Notes: generated by a model from the sequence alone, not told the origin. DNA of 64,000 nucleotides from Acanthopleura granulata (GCA_016165875.1 JABBOT010000080.1:39803477-39867476), one strand, 5' to 3'. Positions 12,891 through 26,054 are shown, counted from the first letter of the stretch. Translations and numbers: made by a program.

Positions 12891-14447
12891 GAACAGGTAC
12901 AGGTCTGCCAAAAGTGGGTCACAATTTGTACTCATCGGAATACCCATATACTGTAGATTTAGGGTTTCCCAAAATTTCACATAGATATTGCTATGAAAAA
13001 TTCAAGTAACTCAATAAAGAAAGAAACATCCCATGAATAGTAAACCTTGTATGCAGTTGAATTGAAGAAGACTTTCTTACCACTGACATGAATATAGCGG
13101 TTATCGGTTTTATTAAACAACGAAAAAAATTAATGATGCAATTTTATGAATTAAGTCTGTATGAGGTGGTAAATTAAAGTTGGTAAATTTGATGTCTTCC
13201 GAGTTTGGAAAGTGGAATAATTGTAATCAGTCAATGTAATGGACCGCCGTTTGCCTCTCCTCGACTACGAACTCCTCTGACGCAAAATCTATCTCTAGTA
13301 GTCTGGGATTTTTCTTGTCCCGTTAATGAATCCTCACAGTTTCACAAGTGTTAATTTTCCACTGTCTAGCGCAGTTCTTGTCGTAAATTGTCGATTGTCG
13401 ATTGTCAGACGAGTTCGACTCACTGGATTATCGTAATGATATATGAAGTCAACCAACAAGCTTATGTCTTTCAGAAGAATACAGTTTTGTGGTTTACATC
13501 CTTGTATATTGTCTAGGGTGTGTGTGGTTAGGATGCTCTGTCAATCAAAGAGTGTAAATCAAGGATCGAACCTTGATGCACCCTTGTGCCAGATGTTATC
13601 TTCAGAAAGGTTAATTTTGTATAGTTCGGAGAAATTGCTCTGCACATTTCAATGTGCTTCACTCGGATTGTACGTAGCCAGATGTTTAGATATTTTATTG
13701 GGACAGATAACCTCCATGATTTAAGAGTCGTGGAAAACTGCGAGGAATACACAGGCGTTGGGTACAAACTCCTACAGATGCGCGGAAAACTAGATAGCGA
13801 TTTACATCAAAAAATGAAAGTTCAGGTATTACACCAAGTCAAAAATGAGAAATGCATAGAAGTGGATGGGTACTATGCTCATTAGTGCCCCTATCACAGG
13901 TATGTTTGAGCAGACTGTTAACAGACATATTGCAGTTTTCATGTAATTCAAACTTACATACAGAAACAGCTTTCACTTCCAATTCGGAGTTCATTAACCA
14001 AATATGTCCAACAGGGACATCTTGTTCATACACATGTGGTAATAAAATAACCAATGATGTGCCCTCCCCCCCACCCCCAGTGTATAGTAATGGGGAAGGG
14101 TGACATCTCAAACCCATTACAATGTGACATGTGACCTACAACAGCCACTTCTGCAGGGCAAGGAATGCCCCGATGTCGTGTGTCAATGGCGTTTCTCCTG
14201 GTCGGACTTCTAAGCCACTGACTTCACCGGCCACATGAGACCGTTTGGCAACTGTCGACAATTCTCTTCCTCTCTTACTCTCCAGTCCTTTTTATTTTAT
14301 TGCTTCACAAAGCAGGATTCTGTAGGTGGACTAGGCATCATCGAAGCTTGGTCCGTACACAGCCTTTGCATGTGGTTGTTTATTGATATGATGCTATGTA
14401 CCGCAGCCTTGTCAGTAATTCCAACAGAATGACATCAAACAAATAGT
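12891..14447. other. No gene seen
   Basis: Several overlapping 60-95 codon frames on both strands around 13440-14117 show no domain. A C-rich run (CCCTCCCCCCCACCCCC) lies at about 14062-14078. Confidence 0.45.
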
Positions 14448-14697
14448 GGGGGCCTACGTGGCCGAGGGAGTTAGCGCGCTAGTGCAGTATAATAACAAAG
14501 GTGTCTCTCACCAATGAGGTCGTTGCCCAGTTGACACTGGCTTCCTCTCGGGTCGGACGTGGGAAGGCCTGCGGATGGTGGTGGGTTTTCTCCGGGCTCT
14601 GCCCGGTTTCCGCCCACCATCGTGTTAGTGAAACATTCCTGAGTGCGACTTAAAACAGCAATCAAATAAATAAATAAATAAATCAATCAAATAAATT
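14448..14697 (+). mobile_element. tRNA-derived SINE, near full length
   Basis: The head is GGGGGCCTACGTGGCCGAGG with GAGTTAGCGCGC, then ACTGGCTTCCTCTCGGGTCG, a GGATGGTGGTGGG block, CTCTGCCCGGTTTCCGCCC, and a tail ending AATCAAATAAATAAATAAAT. The long A-rich tail suggests a younger copy than the fragment at 221-350. Confidence 0.85.
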
Positions 14698-15900
14698 GAA
14701 ACTAACATCACTGCATTTTTTTACTTGATTCTGCTTGAGCGATGACGTTTGAGGACGTGTAATTTGTTGAGTTTGAAGTATTTACATGATTACTTTTAAT
14801 AATTAAATAATAATCAATAACCAAACTGAAACGTAAACCGAGGTACGCTGACAAGAGGCTGGATTCCACCGGTTACCTGTGACCATCGGTCAACTATAAC
14901 ATTGTAACCTCTCATCTAGTTTTACTCTCTTTTATTTTTGTATTGATTTCAGCACAAGTCTGTCCTCTTACAGAAGATAACAATGCTTTTCTGCAAAAGA
15001 ATGAACACTATGGATAACACTAAGAGTAGGGAGTTTAAAAATTCAAACTTGTTTACAAAACTATTTAAAATAGGATGAGCAGCGAAAAGCATTCACTGAT
15101 TGTAGCATGAAATTGTCCACCCTCTTTGGAATGATATGACTTCGCCGCAAAAACATCCGTGATGAAAACGAATCGTGGTGTACGATATCCCAGAAACCTT
15201 AGTCGGCTTTACACGATCGATGGCGCCATGCAGCTGGCTGGAGAATACTTGGTCCCGCTAATCAATCAATCCTCATTTTTTCACGAGCAAGCCGTAATTA
15301 GTTTTGTGATTAGGTATTTATGTGTTGACGAAATGACCTTATTTGCTATAGTTCCTAAACACACGTGACCTTGCAGTAGTGCAAACATAATCAATACCTA
15401 AGATAATCCCGTTCTTTCATTCGATCCTCGAGGTCGGACTTTATGCTTCCTGTGCTCTGTTAATCCTTCAGTCATACATCTTGTACTAATATTTCTGAAT
15501 GTATGTGTTTGTCGGGCTCACAGAGAAGCCATTGATCTCACGTATCCAGAGTTACATTCGAAGACTGCAAGTTCTAGAAAAAGTCCTGCCGCATTTTGTC
15601 TGAACTTTTGCCCAGCTAAATGTGGCCATTCTTCTCCCGGACGTTCGTACTCATCGCTTTTTAGGCGCGACGAAGAGTTGCTCCGGATTTGTTGTTCTAA
15701 TTATTGCCGGGGATTTCTATTCTGTTTGTGTGGTGCATTGTTGAAATGCGCAGGCGTCTCCTCTCCACGTTAAGCACCTAAATTATGTGTGTGAAAGGAC
15801 TTGGATTCTGCCTATTTCTTTATGAATACATTCAATGTGTAAACCATGTTCAGTCAAACCATCTAGAATCATGTGTTTTATGTAATGCTATATATCATCC
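14698..15900. other. No gene seen
   Basis: No recognisable coding sequence or repeat apart from scattered AT-rich runs. Confidence 0.45.
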
Positions 15901-16193
15901 ACGGCGTGTCTCCGTGGCTCAGTTAGTCAGCGCCATAACGCAGTGCCCAGAAGCCTCCCACCAATGCGGTCGTTGTCAGGTTAAGTCCAGCTCATGCTGG
16001 CTTCCCGTCCGGTCGTACGTAGGAAGCAATTTGCGCATGCTCGTGGGTTTCCCCCGGGCTCTGCCCCGTTTTTTCCCACCATAATGCTGACCGCCGTCGT
16101 ATAAGTGAAGTATTTTTGAGTACGGCGTAAAACGCCAATGAAATAAATAAATAGATAAATAAAAAATAAATAAATAAATGAATAAATACATAC
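15901..16193 (+). mobile_element. tRNA-derived SINE, full length
   Basis: This is the most complete copy. It has the head CGTGTCTCCGTGGCTCAG, GCGCCATAACGCAGTGCCC, CCACCAATGCGGTCG, a B-box-like CAGGTTAAGTCC, the body GCTCATGCTGGCTTCC and GGTCGTACGTAGG, CTCTGCCCCG, CCGCCGTCGTATAAGTGAAG, TTGAGTACGGCGTAAAACGC, and a long AAAT/AAATA tail. It is a good reference for the other copies in this window. Confidence 0.9.
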
Positions 16194-18889
16194 ATCATTA
16201 ACAGTTTGTTGTTGGACCATAATAATTAAAAATTTATGGTTCGCACATAATTCGCACTCCTCACATAGGAAACTCGCATGATGCATGCCGTCTAAGTGTC
16301 TAAGTGTCTTGTACACACATCTTTTTTGATGTGATGTGATATACTCACATCTCAGGTCTTTTACTTGTCGTATGACACTTTGCCTGGATGTACATAGAAC
16401 CCACTATTCTGTACGAGGTACTTCAAATGCCATTTCGTCTGAATATTCATATTTGTGGACATACCTTACATTCATGATGTAATATCCTAGCGTGCCACTT
16501 GGTTTTGTCACCAGAGATATTCGCATGTCACTTCGTTTCGTGACCAGAGATACTAGCATTCCTCTTGGTTGTATCATTTGAAAGTTTCACATTTCACGTT
16601 CAAATTATACCCGCTGTTCTCCCCGCGCTTGGACTATACTAAGGTAGAGTTTCACTATAACAAAGAAGTCACACTAACAAATATCACAAAGAAAAAAGTG
16701 GCATAAAATTTGGCAGGTATTTGTCGTAAATGGAAATCGACATGTCTCAATTTAAAAAACGAAATTCTTTTTTAACCGATGGACTTATAGAACACGCCCA
16801 AATATTTTAAAAGCATGTCGCAGCTGTTTTTTTTATTTTTGGCAAGTTTTTGCATGTCGGATTGACCAGTCAAAACATCGGGGTAAAAACACTGCTGTTT
16901 CTGGGACGAGAAGGCTTTCCGCCAATGTCAGCACATAAATTCTCTCCTGGGGCTGTTTGCAATGACAGCGTCATTTAGAAATATCAGTGGAATTCCTACC
17001 TCTCTCGTGACAGGGCGTTTTCATGTAGTACTCATGTGGTAAGTTTTAATGGCATAGACCGTTTAATCATCCGTTGGTAAGATCAACCCTTGGCTCTCCT
17101 GTCTTCAATAAACTGCTATAACAGACTTCTTATGAGGAAAAATCCCCAGTTTGTGTCCTAAGAAAAAAAAAGACAGAAAACTTGCATAGAGAACAGATGC
17201 AATTGTATTAATTTTAATACATGTATTAAAAGTGGCTGGATAATTCTGGGCTCTTCGCTACGCCTACCAGTATCTACACATATTATATGAATCTATCCAT
17301 TTTCTCTTTGCTAAAGGAAGATTATGATAAATTTTTGGAATCCTAGTACTGATAAAGGAAAGCAAGAAAGTTGAATTGTTGAAGGTATGTCAGTGAAATA
17401 AGTATATATGCACAAACCGAATCTGTATAAATCAGCATGGCCGATTAAATGATGCAAAAACGTGACAAGTGTCAGATCCGGATTTGATCCTGTCAGGAAA
17501 ACATGCTGAAATCTGCGTGGAGTCTAATCTGAGTTGATCATTTGATCTGGAAATGGGATACATTCTATATGAGTGATATAAGTTTAAAGCAGCTTGGAAC
17601 AATTACTACTTATTTACCATGGAGGAGCGTTCCAAGTCGATAATAGCAAGACTAACAACTTAAAACACCACTGAGAGAAATGCTATGTGAATAACAAATA
17701 AAGCTGGTAACATGGGCAAGGCAGTTATCAGTTTTCAGAGATGCGAGGGAGATATTCTTGGACTTACATCGAATACAAATTTTAAAGCCGTAGTCCATTG
17801 ATAATTCCAAGGTCAAATGCAAATATAAGTATCTAAGCCGCTCTTTTCAACTCTTCATATAAGCACCATATGTTACGGTAATTAGACATGAGAACGGTGC
17901 AAATCACGCCCGAATGGTACCGTTCTCTTCCAGATGATACTCATACAGTTCTTAGTGTCGAATTAAACTGTATTCAGTACAGCTCTGAAACATATAGCAA
18001 GAGGTCCTGATGATGCTATTCAACTCAGAAATATCTGAATGACATCCCGATGTTTTATCCAGATTAAGCTAATAAAACGAATTTGTCTGACCGCAAGTAC
18101 AGAAATATCAGGAAATATGTCGCTAACGCTCGCCTACAGGGCTCCTGAATCCCCACAGGACTCCATTTCTTTGTGTTCGTTTATATATAAATATGTAAAC
18201 TAAAGGGCCTACCCAGCAAACCCAATTATGTTGACGTAACTTACTAGTTTCGAGGGAATAGTGAGTCTGTGATGTATTCATGTGTATATGGATTTTCCTT
18301 GTGAGAGAGGCGCTGAGGGTGTGGGACCTTAGGGTAGTTTAGAGTAGTTATATATAAACGATTGATTTGTCGCACATTTCAGTGCATGCAGTTGCCATAA
18401 ACCTTACATTCTCATCGTCAGGATGTCCCTTCTTTTTTACTTTATGTTGTGAGAGTGTTGGCCCTTCATGTGGCCCTCCTCCTCATTTGAAACACATTTG
18501 TATTAGAGTAATCTTACGTTTTAATAGGGAGAAGTATGATGAGCACAGTGACAAGTGATGAGGACAATTTCCACACACAGCGGAATGCATTGATTATTTT
18601 ATTTCTTTAGGCTTCTGTTTTGCTTCTGCTCAGATCGTGTAACTCATGTTCATGGCAAGCATACTATATATGATCTCTTCTGGCTCAGTTGGGTGTCAGC
18701 AAATCCATATGGCGTGTCTCCGGTAAATGAAATCTTTTAGACCTACCCGACACTCAGGTATCCAACACAACGCTGTACTGTGTATTTTACGTATACATTG
18801 GTTCTGTTACGAGGAAAGAGAAACAATGCCAGACGACAATCCTCGCAACCTAACAATTCGAGTAACGTGCCTTTAAACTAGAGGAAGTT
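16194..18889. other. No gene seen
   Basis: No frame with a recognisable domain. The region is AT-rich with no repeat that I could tie to the families above. Confidence 0.45.
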
Positions 18890-19735
18890 CACTATAACTG
18901 GGAGGATAGTGGACTTCAGGTAGGAAAAGTTCAACGGAACCCTGGTAACTGGTATTTCAATGTTTACAAACGACTCACAGGACGATTGGGATACCTACAT
19001 ACCATCCATTTTGTTCGCTTACAGAACGTCCCCTGCCCTTGAAAGTACAGGTCTCACCCCCTTTCATTTGTTGTATGGCCGTGAGGCTAACCTACCGATA
19101 GATGTTACTTTACATAGTAAAGACGGTAACCCACTATCATTCAGTGAATGCTTGGATGAGATTAAAGCTAACTTACAAGTAGCCCAAACACTGGCACGAG
19201 CTAACTTGTCAATTTCTAGAGATCGTATGAAAAAGAACTATGACAGAAACGCTAGGCCTCCACCCTACAAGATTGGTGATTTAGTGTGGTTACATAACCC
19301 AAAAGTCCGGAAAGGACTTAGTAAAAAGCTGTCCCATCCATGGGAAGGACCCTTCATTGTGCATTCTATGCCCAGTAATTGCACATATCGTCTAAGACGG
19401 ATTAACGGTAGGATGCTGGGTACCCTTATTCACTCTAATCGCCTCAAGCCTTGTTTGCATCCAGATACTAGACAAATAGGTTCTGGTATCGACATCGAGG
19501 ACTGTCCTACAGCAAATCCGAACCCAAATATACAATCATCACCAGAGGGTAGCACCGATGTAACCGATGACATACGGACAGTGGAAAAGATTTTACGTCA
19601 CAAGAAGGTAAAAGGAGTTAACTATTATAAGATCAGGTGGGCAGGATATGGTCCCAAACACAATACCTGGGAACCTGAGTCACACATTTTGGATCAGTCT
19701 CTTGTTGATAATTTTCATGCTAATGATAAATAACT
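18890..19735 (+). mobile_element. Ty3/gypsy integrase C-terminal fragment with chromodomain
   Basis: The open frame 18960-19733 codes 257 residues of retrotransposon integrase: the end of the catalytic core (DDWDTYIPSILFAYRT at about 9-24), the helix with HLLYGREANLP, then the GPY-type module (GDLVWLHNP, WEGPF, LIHSNRLKP) and a C-terminal chromodomain (VEKILRHKK to WAGYGPKHNTWEPESHI, about 208-247). The family resemblance continues left of the ATG for about 15 codons but in another frame, so there is a one-base indel near 18920-18925, and similarity fades by about 18890. The reverse transcriptase, RNase H and first half of integrase are absent. It is a dead 5'-truncated fragment of a chromodomain-bearing Ty3/gypsy element. 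Confidence 0.92.
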
Positions 19736-20197
19736 GTCTACTTTCAGATGCTGATCACTGTGTTTTACATCCTTCTGTTTGTTATAATGGACCTGGTCGG
19801 ATCGCGTAGTCGTCAAACCCAACTAGGGGTACTATTTACACATGTCGGTATTAGAATATGGGAGAGTGCGGGGTATACCGTACTCTCCATACCGAGGTAA
19901 CCTATACATTCTCCTAAATAGGTACATCCAGTCCGTCCCTATGAAGAAGGTTGACGTGTGAATTGAATTAACTCCATGTGTTCATTCCCGGGATCCTTAT
20001 TGTTGTGATTCGTTGTACTAACTCGCTATGTAAGTCCTTTGCAGCGTCATGTTATCGATGGAGATTCTGAAACCCCACAAATCGCACGGAATGTGGTATT
20101 CCAAACTGTATCTTGGAATCCATGGTCTATAGGTTCAAGTATATTTGCGTGGTAGCTAATTCTAGGTAGGTGAATTTCCAGGTTGTTTTGTATCATG
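19736..20197. other. Junction between two retrotransposon fragments
   Basis: No open frame. It may hold 3' untranslated sequence of the integrase fragment on the left and sequence downstream of gag on the right. I see no protease or reverse transcriptase motif and no copy of the LTR at 21314-21987. Confidence 0.4.
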
Positions 20198-21213
20198 TCA
20201 CAGTGTGTCATCTCGTATTTGAATTCTCTTTCTTTTTCGACAATCGTTGATTACATGGCCAGGAGTTTTACAATAATTACAGAATTGTTTAGTTTTTGTT
20301 TTCTCGGGGCAGTCCTTCGCCATGTGGCCTAGTCGCTGGCATGATCTACAAATAGGAGTGCCGTCGACGGCTCGAAAACGGTCGAAATCTTTTGAATTTG
20401 AGGAGGTGTGGCTATCAGGCTGAGACTTTGTGATTGGTTGCTGCTTCGCAGCTTGCGAACTTAAGGCGGCAATGCTGACGGCGCTTGGATACGCACTCTC
20501 AGCCAATCTGGCTTTGTTTAGCGCATCTTCTAAATTTTGCGGTTTTGAAAAATTACATGGGACCTTAGAAAAGGGTTAAGTCCCTGCATAAAGAATGACA
20601 AGGTCTCAACATCCGATTTCCTAGCTCTTTTACAGAGATGTGTAATATCTGTTATAAATTCCTCTAGCGGCTCGTTCATCCTCTGTTGCCTAGCATAGAG
20701 CGCACTGTCTCTCGCCCAACGCATTTCGGGACCGTCGAAACGGTTTGTGAACGAATCTACCAATTGTCCGAAATTTTGTTTAACTGAATCCGATAATCCA
20801 GAGTAAAAAGATTGCGCAGGTCCGCTTAAATACATTTTAAAAATGTTCGATCTTTGGGCGGCTGACCAGCCTAAAACATCGGCATAGGTTATGAAATGAT
20901 CTAGAAAGGCTTGAAAATCGTCATCAGGTTTACCTGTGAATGATTTTGGGGCTGGTACACCATTTGGCCCCGGCGAAGTATGCCCTCTAGAATTAGAGCC
21001 TGTAATAGATGATAGTATCCTAGCCGTTTCTGAATTTTGATGTGCCAAACTGGTAAGAACGGTAGAAATTGGCTGTAGGATTTGTTCGATATCTGGGTTG
21101 GAATTGGCAGCCGAATCAGAAGTAATTTCAGTCGATGTTGGTGATCCCCCGGATCTAAGACTATATCCTAATGGAACTCCCTGAATACCCTGGTTTCTGT
21201 TGCTTTGGGCCAT
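20198..21213 (-). pseudogene. Ty3/gypsy gag (capsid and two zinc knuckles), frameshifted
   Basis: The ATG at 21213 opens a 227-codon frame to 20530. It holds a low-complexity N-terminus and then a retroviral-like capsid region (PAPKSFTGKPDDDFQAFL, and RWARDSALYARQQRMNEPLE in the C-terminal half). The second frame, to 20198, carries the nucleocapsid end with two CCHC knuckles (CRSCQRLGHMAKDC and CNYCKTPGHVINDC). The homology passes from one frame to the other at about 20547-20556, in or next to a short A/T run, so an indel has broken gag upstream of the zinc knuckles. The usual programmed frameshift lies at the end of gag, so I read this as decay. No pol follows. Confidence 0.9.
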
Positions 21214-21300
21214 TTTTCTCTAAGTTACAAAAATTAAAAACACTTACCTTAGAACTGTATACCAGAGATTTGTCGATGTGTCACTTTGAAACAAACCACG

Positions 21301-21311
21301 CTCTGCTACCA
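21301..21311 (-). other. Retrotransposon primer-binding site (initiator Met-tRNA)
   Basis: On the minus strand this reads TGGTAGCAGAG, which is complementary to the 3' end of animal initiator Met-tRNA. It lies about 90 bases before the gag start and two bases after the end of the presumed 5' LTR, as expected for a Ty3/gypsy element. Confidence 0.85.
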
Positions 21312-21313
21312 AT

Positions 21314-21987
21314 TGATACGGGGTAAGGGTTCGTGTGGCTACTTGATCCGAGCGCAGAGTTTGTAGAGGAAGCGTTTTGAGTGGAAGCGTCTTAGGGAAA
21401 CCCTCACGATGGAGCCTATATAGTCTTGTCAGACACAACTAGGTAACACAACGTGCAGAGTGGAAACTGTGCGCTGAGGTTGCCACTAACTATACCCGTA
21501 ACCTTTATAAAACTATATAGTTTTATAGATAAACCTGTGGACAAAGTGACTACAACGACAAGGGGTTAAATAACAAGAAAGGAGTTCTTTAATATATACT
21601 TACTACTTATACTTACTATGTGCCGCTGTCCCTGGTTCAAGGTGGAGAGAGAGCGACCGCCAGCCAAAACAAGTCAATCCCAGTTCAATTTGGTAAAGTC
21701 CGAAAGCATAGGGTATCTCCAAAGGAGAGAAGTTATAGTCTTAGATCGGGGGTATCAGGAAGCACAGTAACGTAGCGTATGAGTGGCCAAAAGACTTCTG
21801 CTTCTCTTTTCTTTTGAAACTGGGGGATTCGCTTATATAGCAGTGAACAAGTAAATCTTTTGTTTCTAAATTACCGGTCGTAAATTTTGAAGCCTGCGTT
21901 ATCTCACTTAATGTATCGTCTGGAGGTGCTCTCTTTCCTCCTTTGGGTAACATTAATGGGGACCAACGGCGAGAACCATTTTTGACA
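21314..21987 (-). repeat. Presumed 5' LTR of the gag-bearing Ty3/gypsy fragment
   Basis: The inner edge is well supported: the minus strand reads CCCCGTATCA, two bases, then the primer site. The outer edge is a guess at the TGTCAAAAATGG on the minus strand, giving TG...CA ends and 674 bp. A TATA-like CTATATAAGC on the minus strand (21831-21840) fits a U3 promoter. A perfect 22-base palindrome lies at 21506-21527. No second LTR was found, so the outer limit cannot be checked here. Confidence 0.6.
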
Positions 21988-24483
21988 CATGTGTGGGAAT
22001 TTCAGCTTGGGCCATGATGTAGCGCTGTCCCATCTGGACAATCAGTCACGCCAAACGAACTTAAACCCGACCGTGAATTTAATCACCTTGTGTGGGCCTA
22101 AAACTTACGCGGTTCCTAACCCGGACACATGTAATCACGACATGTGCCTCGTAACATTTCCAAACTTCATATTCAAATTTGTCCAAATAATAACGACTGT
22201 TGGAAGGTTTGAGGAAGGAACAAAATAAGATTGACTAACTCATAAGTATAGTGTAACGCACCATTCTGGAAAATTTTACGCCAAATAGAAAGAGAAATTA
22301 CTTTAAGATAATTATTATTATAATTTCTTGTACCGCTAAGTGATATGTCAAAGGATGATTTCAAATTGACTGAACGCCATGTACTTGTCAGGCAGCCACG
22401 TTAACAATGTTCAGGAAAGAAATATATTCTTACAAATTTATCAAATCAAAGATATATCTGTTCCTTTTGCAGTTACTTATCAGTGTTATGCTTTGGATTG
22501 TGGCTGAGAGAAAACTATGCTGAAAACAATCGCCTGAAAGTCGTATTATCTGGCGTGAGTCACGTGGCTTAACGGTGCGCTTGAAGTCATGAATAAACTG
22601 ACAGAATACATCAAGCGCAAGCCCAAAGCAGCCGGTTTTATACCTTTAAGTCTGTTTGTCAAGTACGGAATACTCACTCACTACACGTACAGTTGGCAGC
22701 TTTCGATTTGCCGTCGCACAGGAAAATCCCGTATGTTCCGAGTGAAGCCGCACTCGCGCTGTTATACGGATTTTACTGACCCACAGACGTTAAGATTTAT
22801 TGAATCTCCCATCATACGCAAAAGTCCATTAGTTAGCGTCTACCTCAAAAAATGTCAGTTTCCTTTGAGAACGTCGCTCATTCGCTGTACCGTTCACTGT
22901 ATTATATATATTCACAATATTTTCGCTGTGCCAGACAGAAATGTGCAGTAAATCCTTTTCAAGGAAAATGGATTCACCTACAAGAATGACATAATTTCAT
23001 GAACACAAGTACCGGCAGTGAGGGTTACAATCGAAATACGTACAGTTAGTTTCGCTGTAACCTAATTAATACAGATAAATGTTTGATTGGTGTTCATACC
23101 TTTGCAAACCTTTGACTGTGAAGAATTTCGAGGCGCTATTGTACCTCTACAGCACATCGCTTACGTAATAACCAAATTAGCTGTAACAAGGCAGAAGAAA
23201 CAGAAAAATACTATATAGTTCAAGCAGGGAACGTACTTAACTGTATAGAGTACATCATGCCTTTCTGAATACACAGTTAGTTGAGCGGTAAAAAACGCTT
23301 CAATTTATTGGCTATAATTCTGGATGCAAGGACTTGCTCCTTTTCTCTTACCTACACGACGAAGCCGTGTGATAACAATGCCTATTCCCACCCATGCCAA
23401 AAACAAGGACTGTAAAATATGGAAATGTATTAGTTGTTTTCCAATGATGTGTTTTGATACAAAAGAAGCATCTGTGAATTTCCACTGTTGTCCATAGCAA
23501 AATAATTGCAAAAAATTTATTGATATTCTGAGTCACACAGCTTCGTGGTGAGACGCAAACCAAATTCCTCATCTCGTAACACTGATACCAGATCACTTAC
23601 ACATCAGCTATTACTGTCCAAAAGGCTATTTTTGTACTGTTCCGACAAAGAGATGAGTCTAATTTTCCCTTCTCCTTTTAAAACGCCCACAGTAAAAGCC
23701 TGAGACAGTTTAAAGGGTCCGAGTGATGTGTGCCCATTACTCGGATCACGAGTGTAAACAAATTGCACTTCTTTTCTGGCGATTTGTGGAGAAAAGAACT
23801 CAAAATAATGCTCCAAATTTAGGCATCTTCGTAATGATAAATAACGAAACTTACAAACACAAAGACTACAACCGATGTAATTTAAGTCCTATTCAAGGAC
23901 AACAACTCGCTCACAAATGTAGCCATATCATCCGTCTAATTTTATTTACCTTCATCCCTCTCGGCCTCTCCTGAATTTAGCCACTCTGATGATAGCCATA
24001 TCACGCCACTGCGTCTGTACTACATAACTATAAACAAGAAATGGATAATGCGCATGGGTCCCTAATTGTGACAGCTCACGCCCGAAATTAAACTTACGAT
24101 GCCAACGAGAGTCTCAGGACCGGAAATATCAGGATTCTGTCGGCTTACGATGACCTTCAAAACAAGAACCCAACGAAGTTTCCATACATGTTGACCGCGT
24201 TAGCGACACAAGGAGCAGATTTGGACAGTTTCTATGTAGGAATGTCTTTAAGCTGTAGTTTATTGTATTGCGAAATATTGCTCACTACAGCATCAAAATG
24301 TAGCGGATTAATGGAAATTAAGTCGTTTTCATTACTAAGAAAAAATTACTGCCCTGGATGACCACATTGCTGATTCTAGCTTACAATCAATAATCATTGA
24401 AAAATCGATCAAATTACACACTCATTCAATAAATTGCACATCAATAGCCGAGATAATAATCATTCAAATCTGTTGTAATTGTA
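21988..24483. other. No gene seen
   Basis: A 120-codon frame at 22589-22951 has no recognisable domain. No known repeat was identified. Confidence 0.4.
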
Positions 24484-24628
24484 AGGTGACAGCCGTTATG
24501 ATGGGAGGACACCTGGCTGAGCCCGGGAGAAACAAACGACCATCCGCAGCTTGCTGGCTGACCTCATCTACGATCCCACATGAAGCCAGCATGAGCCGAT
24601 CTTGATTACACCTCTCCCGCAGCGCCTC
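24484..24628 (-). repeat. tRNA-derived SINE fragment, reverse
   Basis: On the plus strand it shows GAGCCCGGGAGAAAC, CGACCATCCGCAGCTTGCTG and GAAGCCAGCATGAGCCG, which are the reverse complements of the SINE body blocks. The tail and most of the head are missing. Confidence 0.75.
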
Positions 24629-25946
24629 ATTTTCCATCAAGAGCAAAAATTGGAGCAAAGTGGTTTAACTCTCTTTGCAGTCTTTTATGAGCCAAAAAAG
24701 GACATTTAGTTGTAAATCTAAAAGATAACCAATTTTTCAATGCCGCCACTTTGCGGCTGTAGTGCGCTATCGTGTGTATGTATATATGGGTGGTGTTTAG
24801 ATCATACTCAGTTTTGCAGTTAAGGATTCAATAGAATTCTGCATATATATTCTGTGACTTCTGGTGGCAAGGCGAACCCAGTGCGATGCAGCCATTGGAA
24901 CATCATCCTGAAGACACCACACATGACACCCAATCTAATCACATTATGCTGACGTCCGGCCGGCAATCCCTGTTTTCTTGCTCAAACATCTTGGTACTGA
25001 GCGGCAAGCTTGGCAGCAACACGTACCATTTTGATATCTTTAATATGACACGACTCGATATTAATCATGGATCTCCCGACCTCGAGACAGGCTTTCTAAC
25101 CATTAGGCCAATGAAGCAGTTGACGTTAGAAGGCTTCCAGATGAGGTGCGCTGAGAGGGATGAAAATAATGGCCATGTTCATTGAAATATGGAAATTATC
25201 TTGTGGCGGCTAATAGGTAATGTTTACTTTATGTCCTGAAACATTTCATATATATAACTTGCGGCTTATGTCCACAATTATCTTGAGGTCAATGGGACAG
25301 CGCCGAGTTGAAATAAAACTAGCAGACGTTATGAGTAATTGTACCGGTTCCACTCTTTGCAGTTGACCATAATATCCTACTTTTCTTAGTTAGGCGTCTT
25401 CCCTTAGAGGGGCAGGGCGTTGCTTTGCAGGCCTCCGTAGTTGTCTTCATGCGAGCAAAAGGTCTCCCTGACATCTTCCGTGGACCAAACGTCTATTCTG
25501 TGACTGATCTTAAGCACTATAATCTTCTGTGGCGATTCCTCGCCGTTTCCCCCGAGACCAGTGTTTTTGATCCAGTAGAAAACGCCCCGCGTTTACCAAA
25601 GAGGTACTCACGGTAGTGTTTCCCAGTAGACTAGTTATGGAAGGATAACTGAATGCTTTTAATCTAACCATGAGTATTTACATCCGTACTGGTTATCAGG
25701 ATCACCCATAACTCCTTTCTGTGATCTCTTCGTTACTAGGGCTTTTGGTTTCCTCGGATAAGGACAGGTTGGGAGTCATTCTATGACTTAAGGATACGGT
25801 CGTGCTGTTAGACATGTTTTTTAGTTTTATTTGATCAGTTTATGTTCTACTCTGGTGCATGTAACATCGCTTATTGACGACACACTTTTTTGGTGTATTT
25901 GCCAACATTCTGCAGTCTCATTAATCAACTCTCACACTGTCTTCTA
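24629..25946. other. No gene seen
   Basis: Frames of 99 codons (24886-25185) and 63 codons (25425-25616) were inspected and show no family resemblance. Confidence 0.4.
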
Positions 25947-26045
25947 AATTTATTTGATCGGTGTTTCACGCCGCACTCAAAAATGCCGCCGTGCAGAGCC
26001 CGGAGGAAACCTACGATCACGACCAGCTTGCTGGCGGGCCATGTC
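25947..26045 (-). repeat. tRNA-derived SINE tail fragment, reverse
   Basis: TTTATTTGATCGGTGTTTCA and CGCCGCACTCAAAAAT are the reverse complement of the SINE tail, followed by GCCGCCGTGCAGAGCCCGG. The copy is internally deleted. Confidence 0.75.
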
Positions 26046-26054
26046 ATCTAAAAG

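Noticed and set aside
15785..16084. 99-codon plus frame and three overlapping minus frames around 15976-16316
   Set aside because: They lie largely within a full-length SINE; the tyrosine/isoleucine-rich minus peptides are the AAAT tail read backwards.
20506..20506. Separate small zinc-knuckle gene starting here on the minus strand
   Set aside because: The position is a TTG, not ATG, and homology continues upstream in the other gag frame, so it is part of one broken gag.
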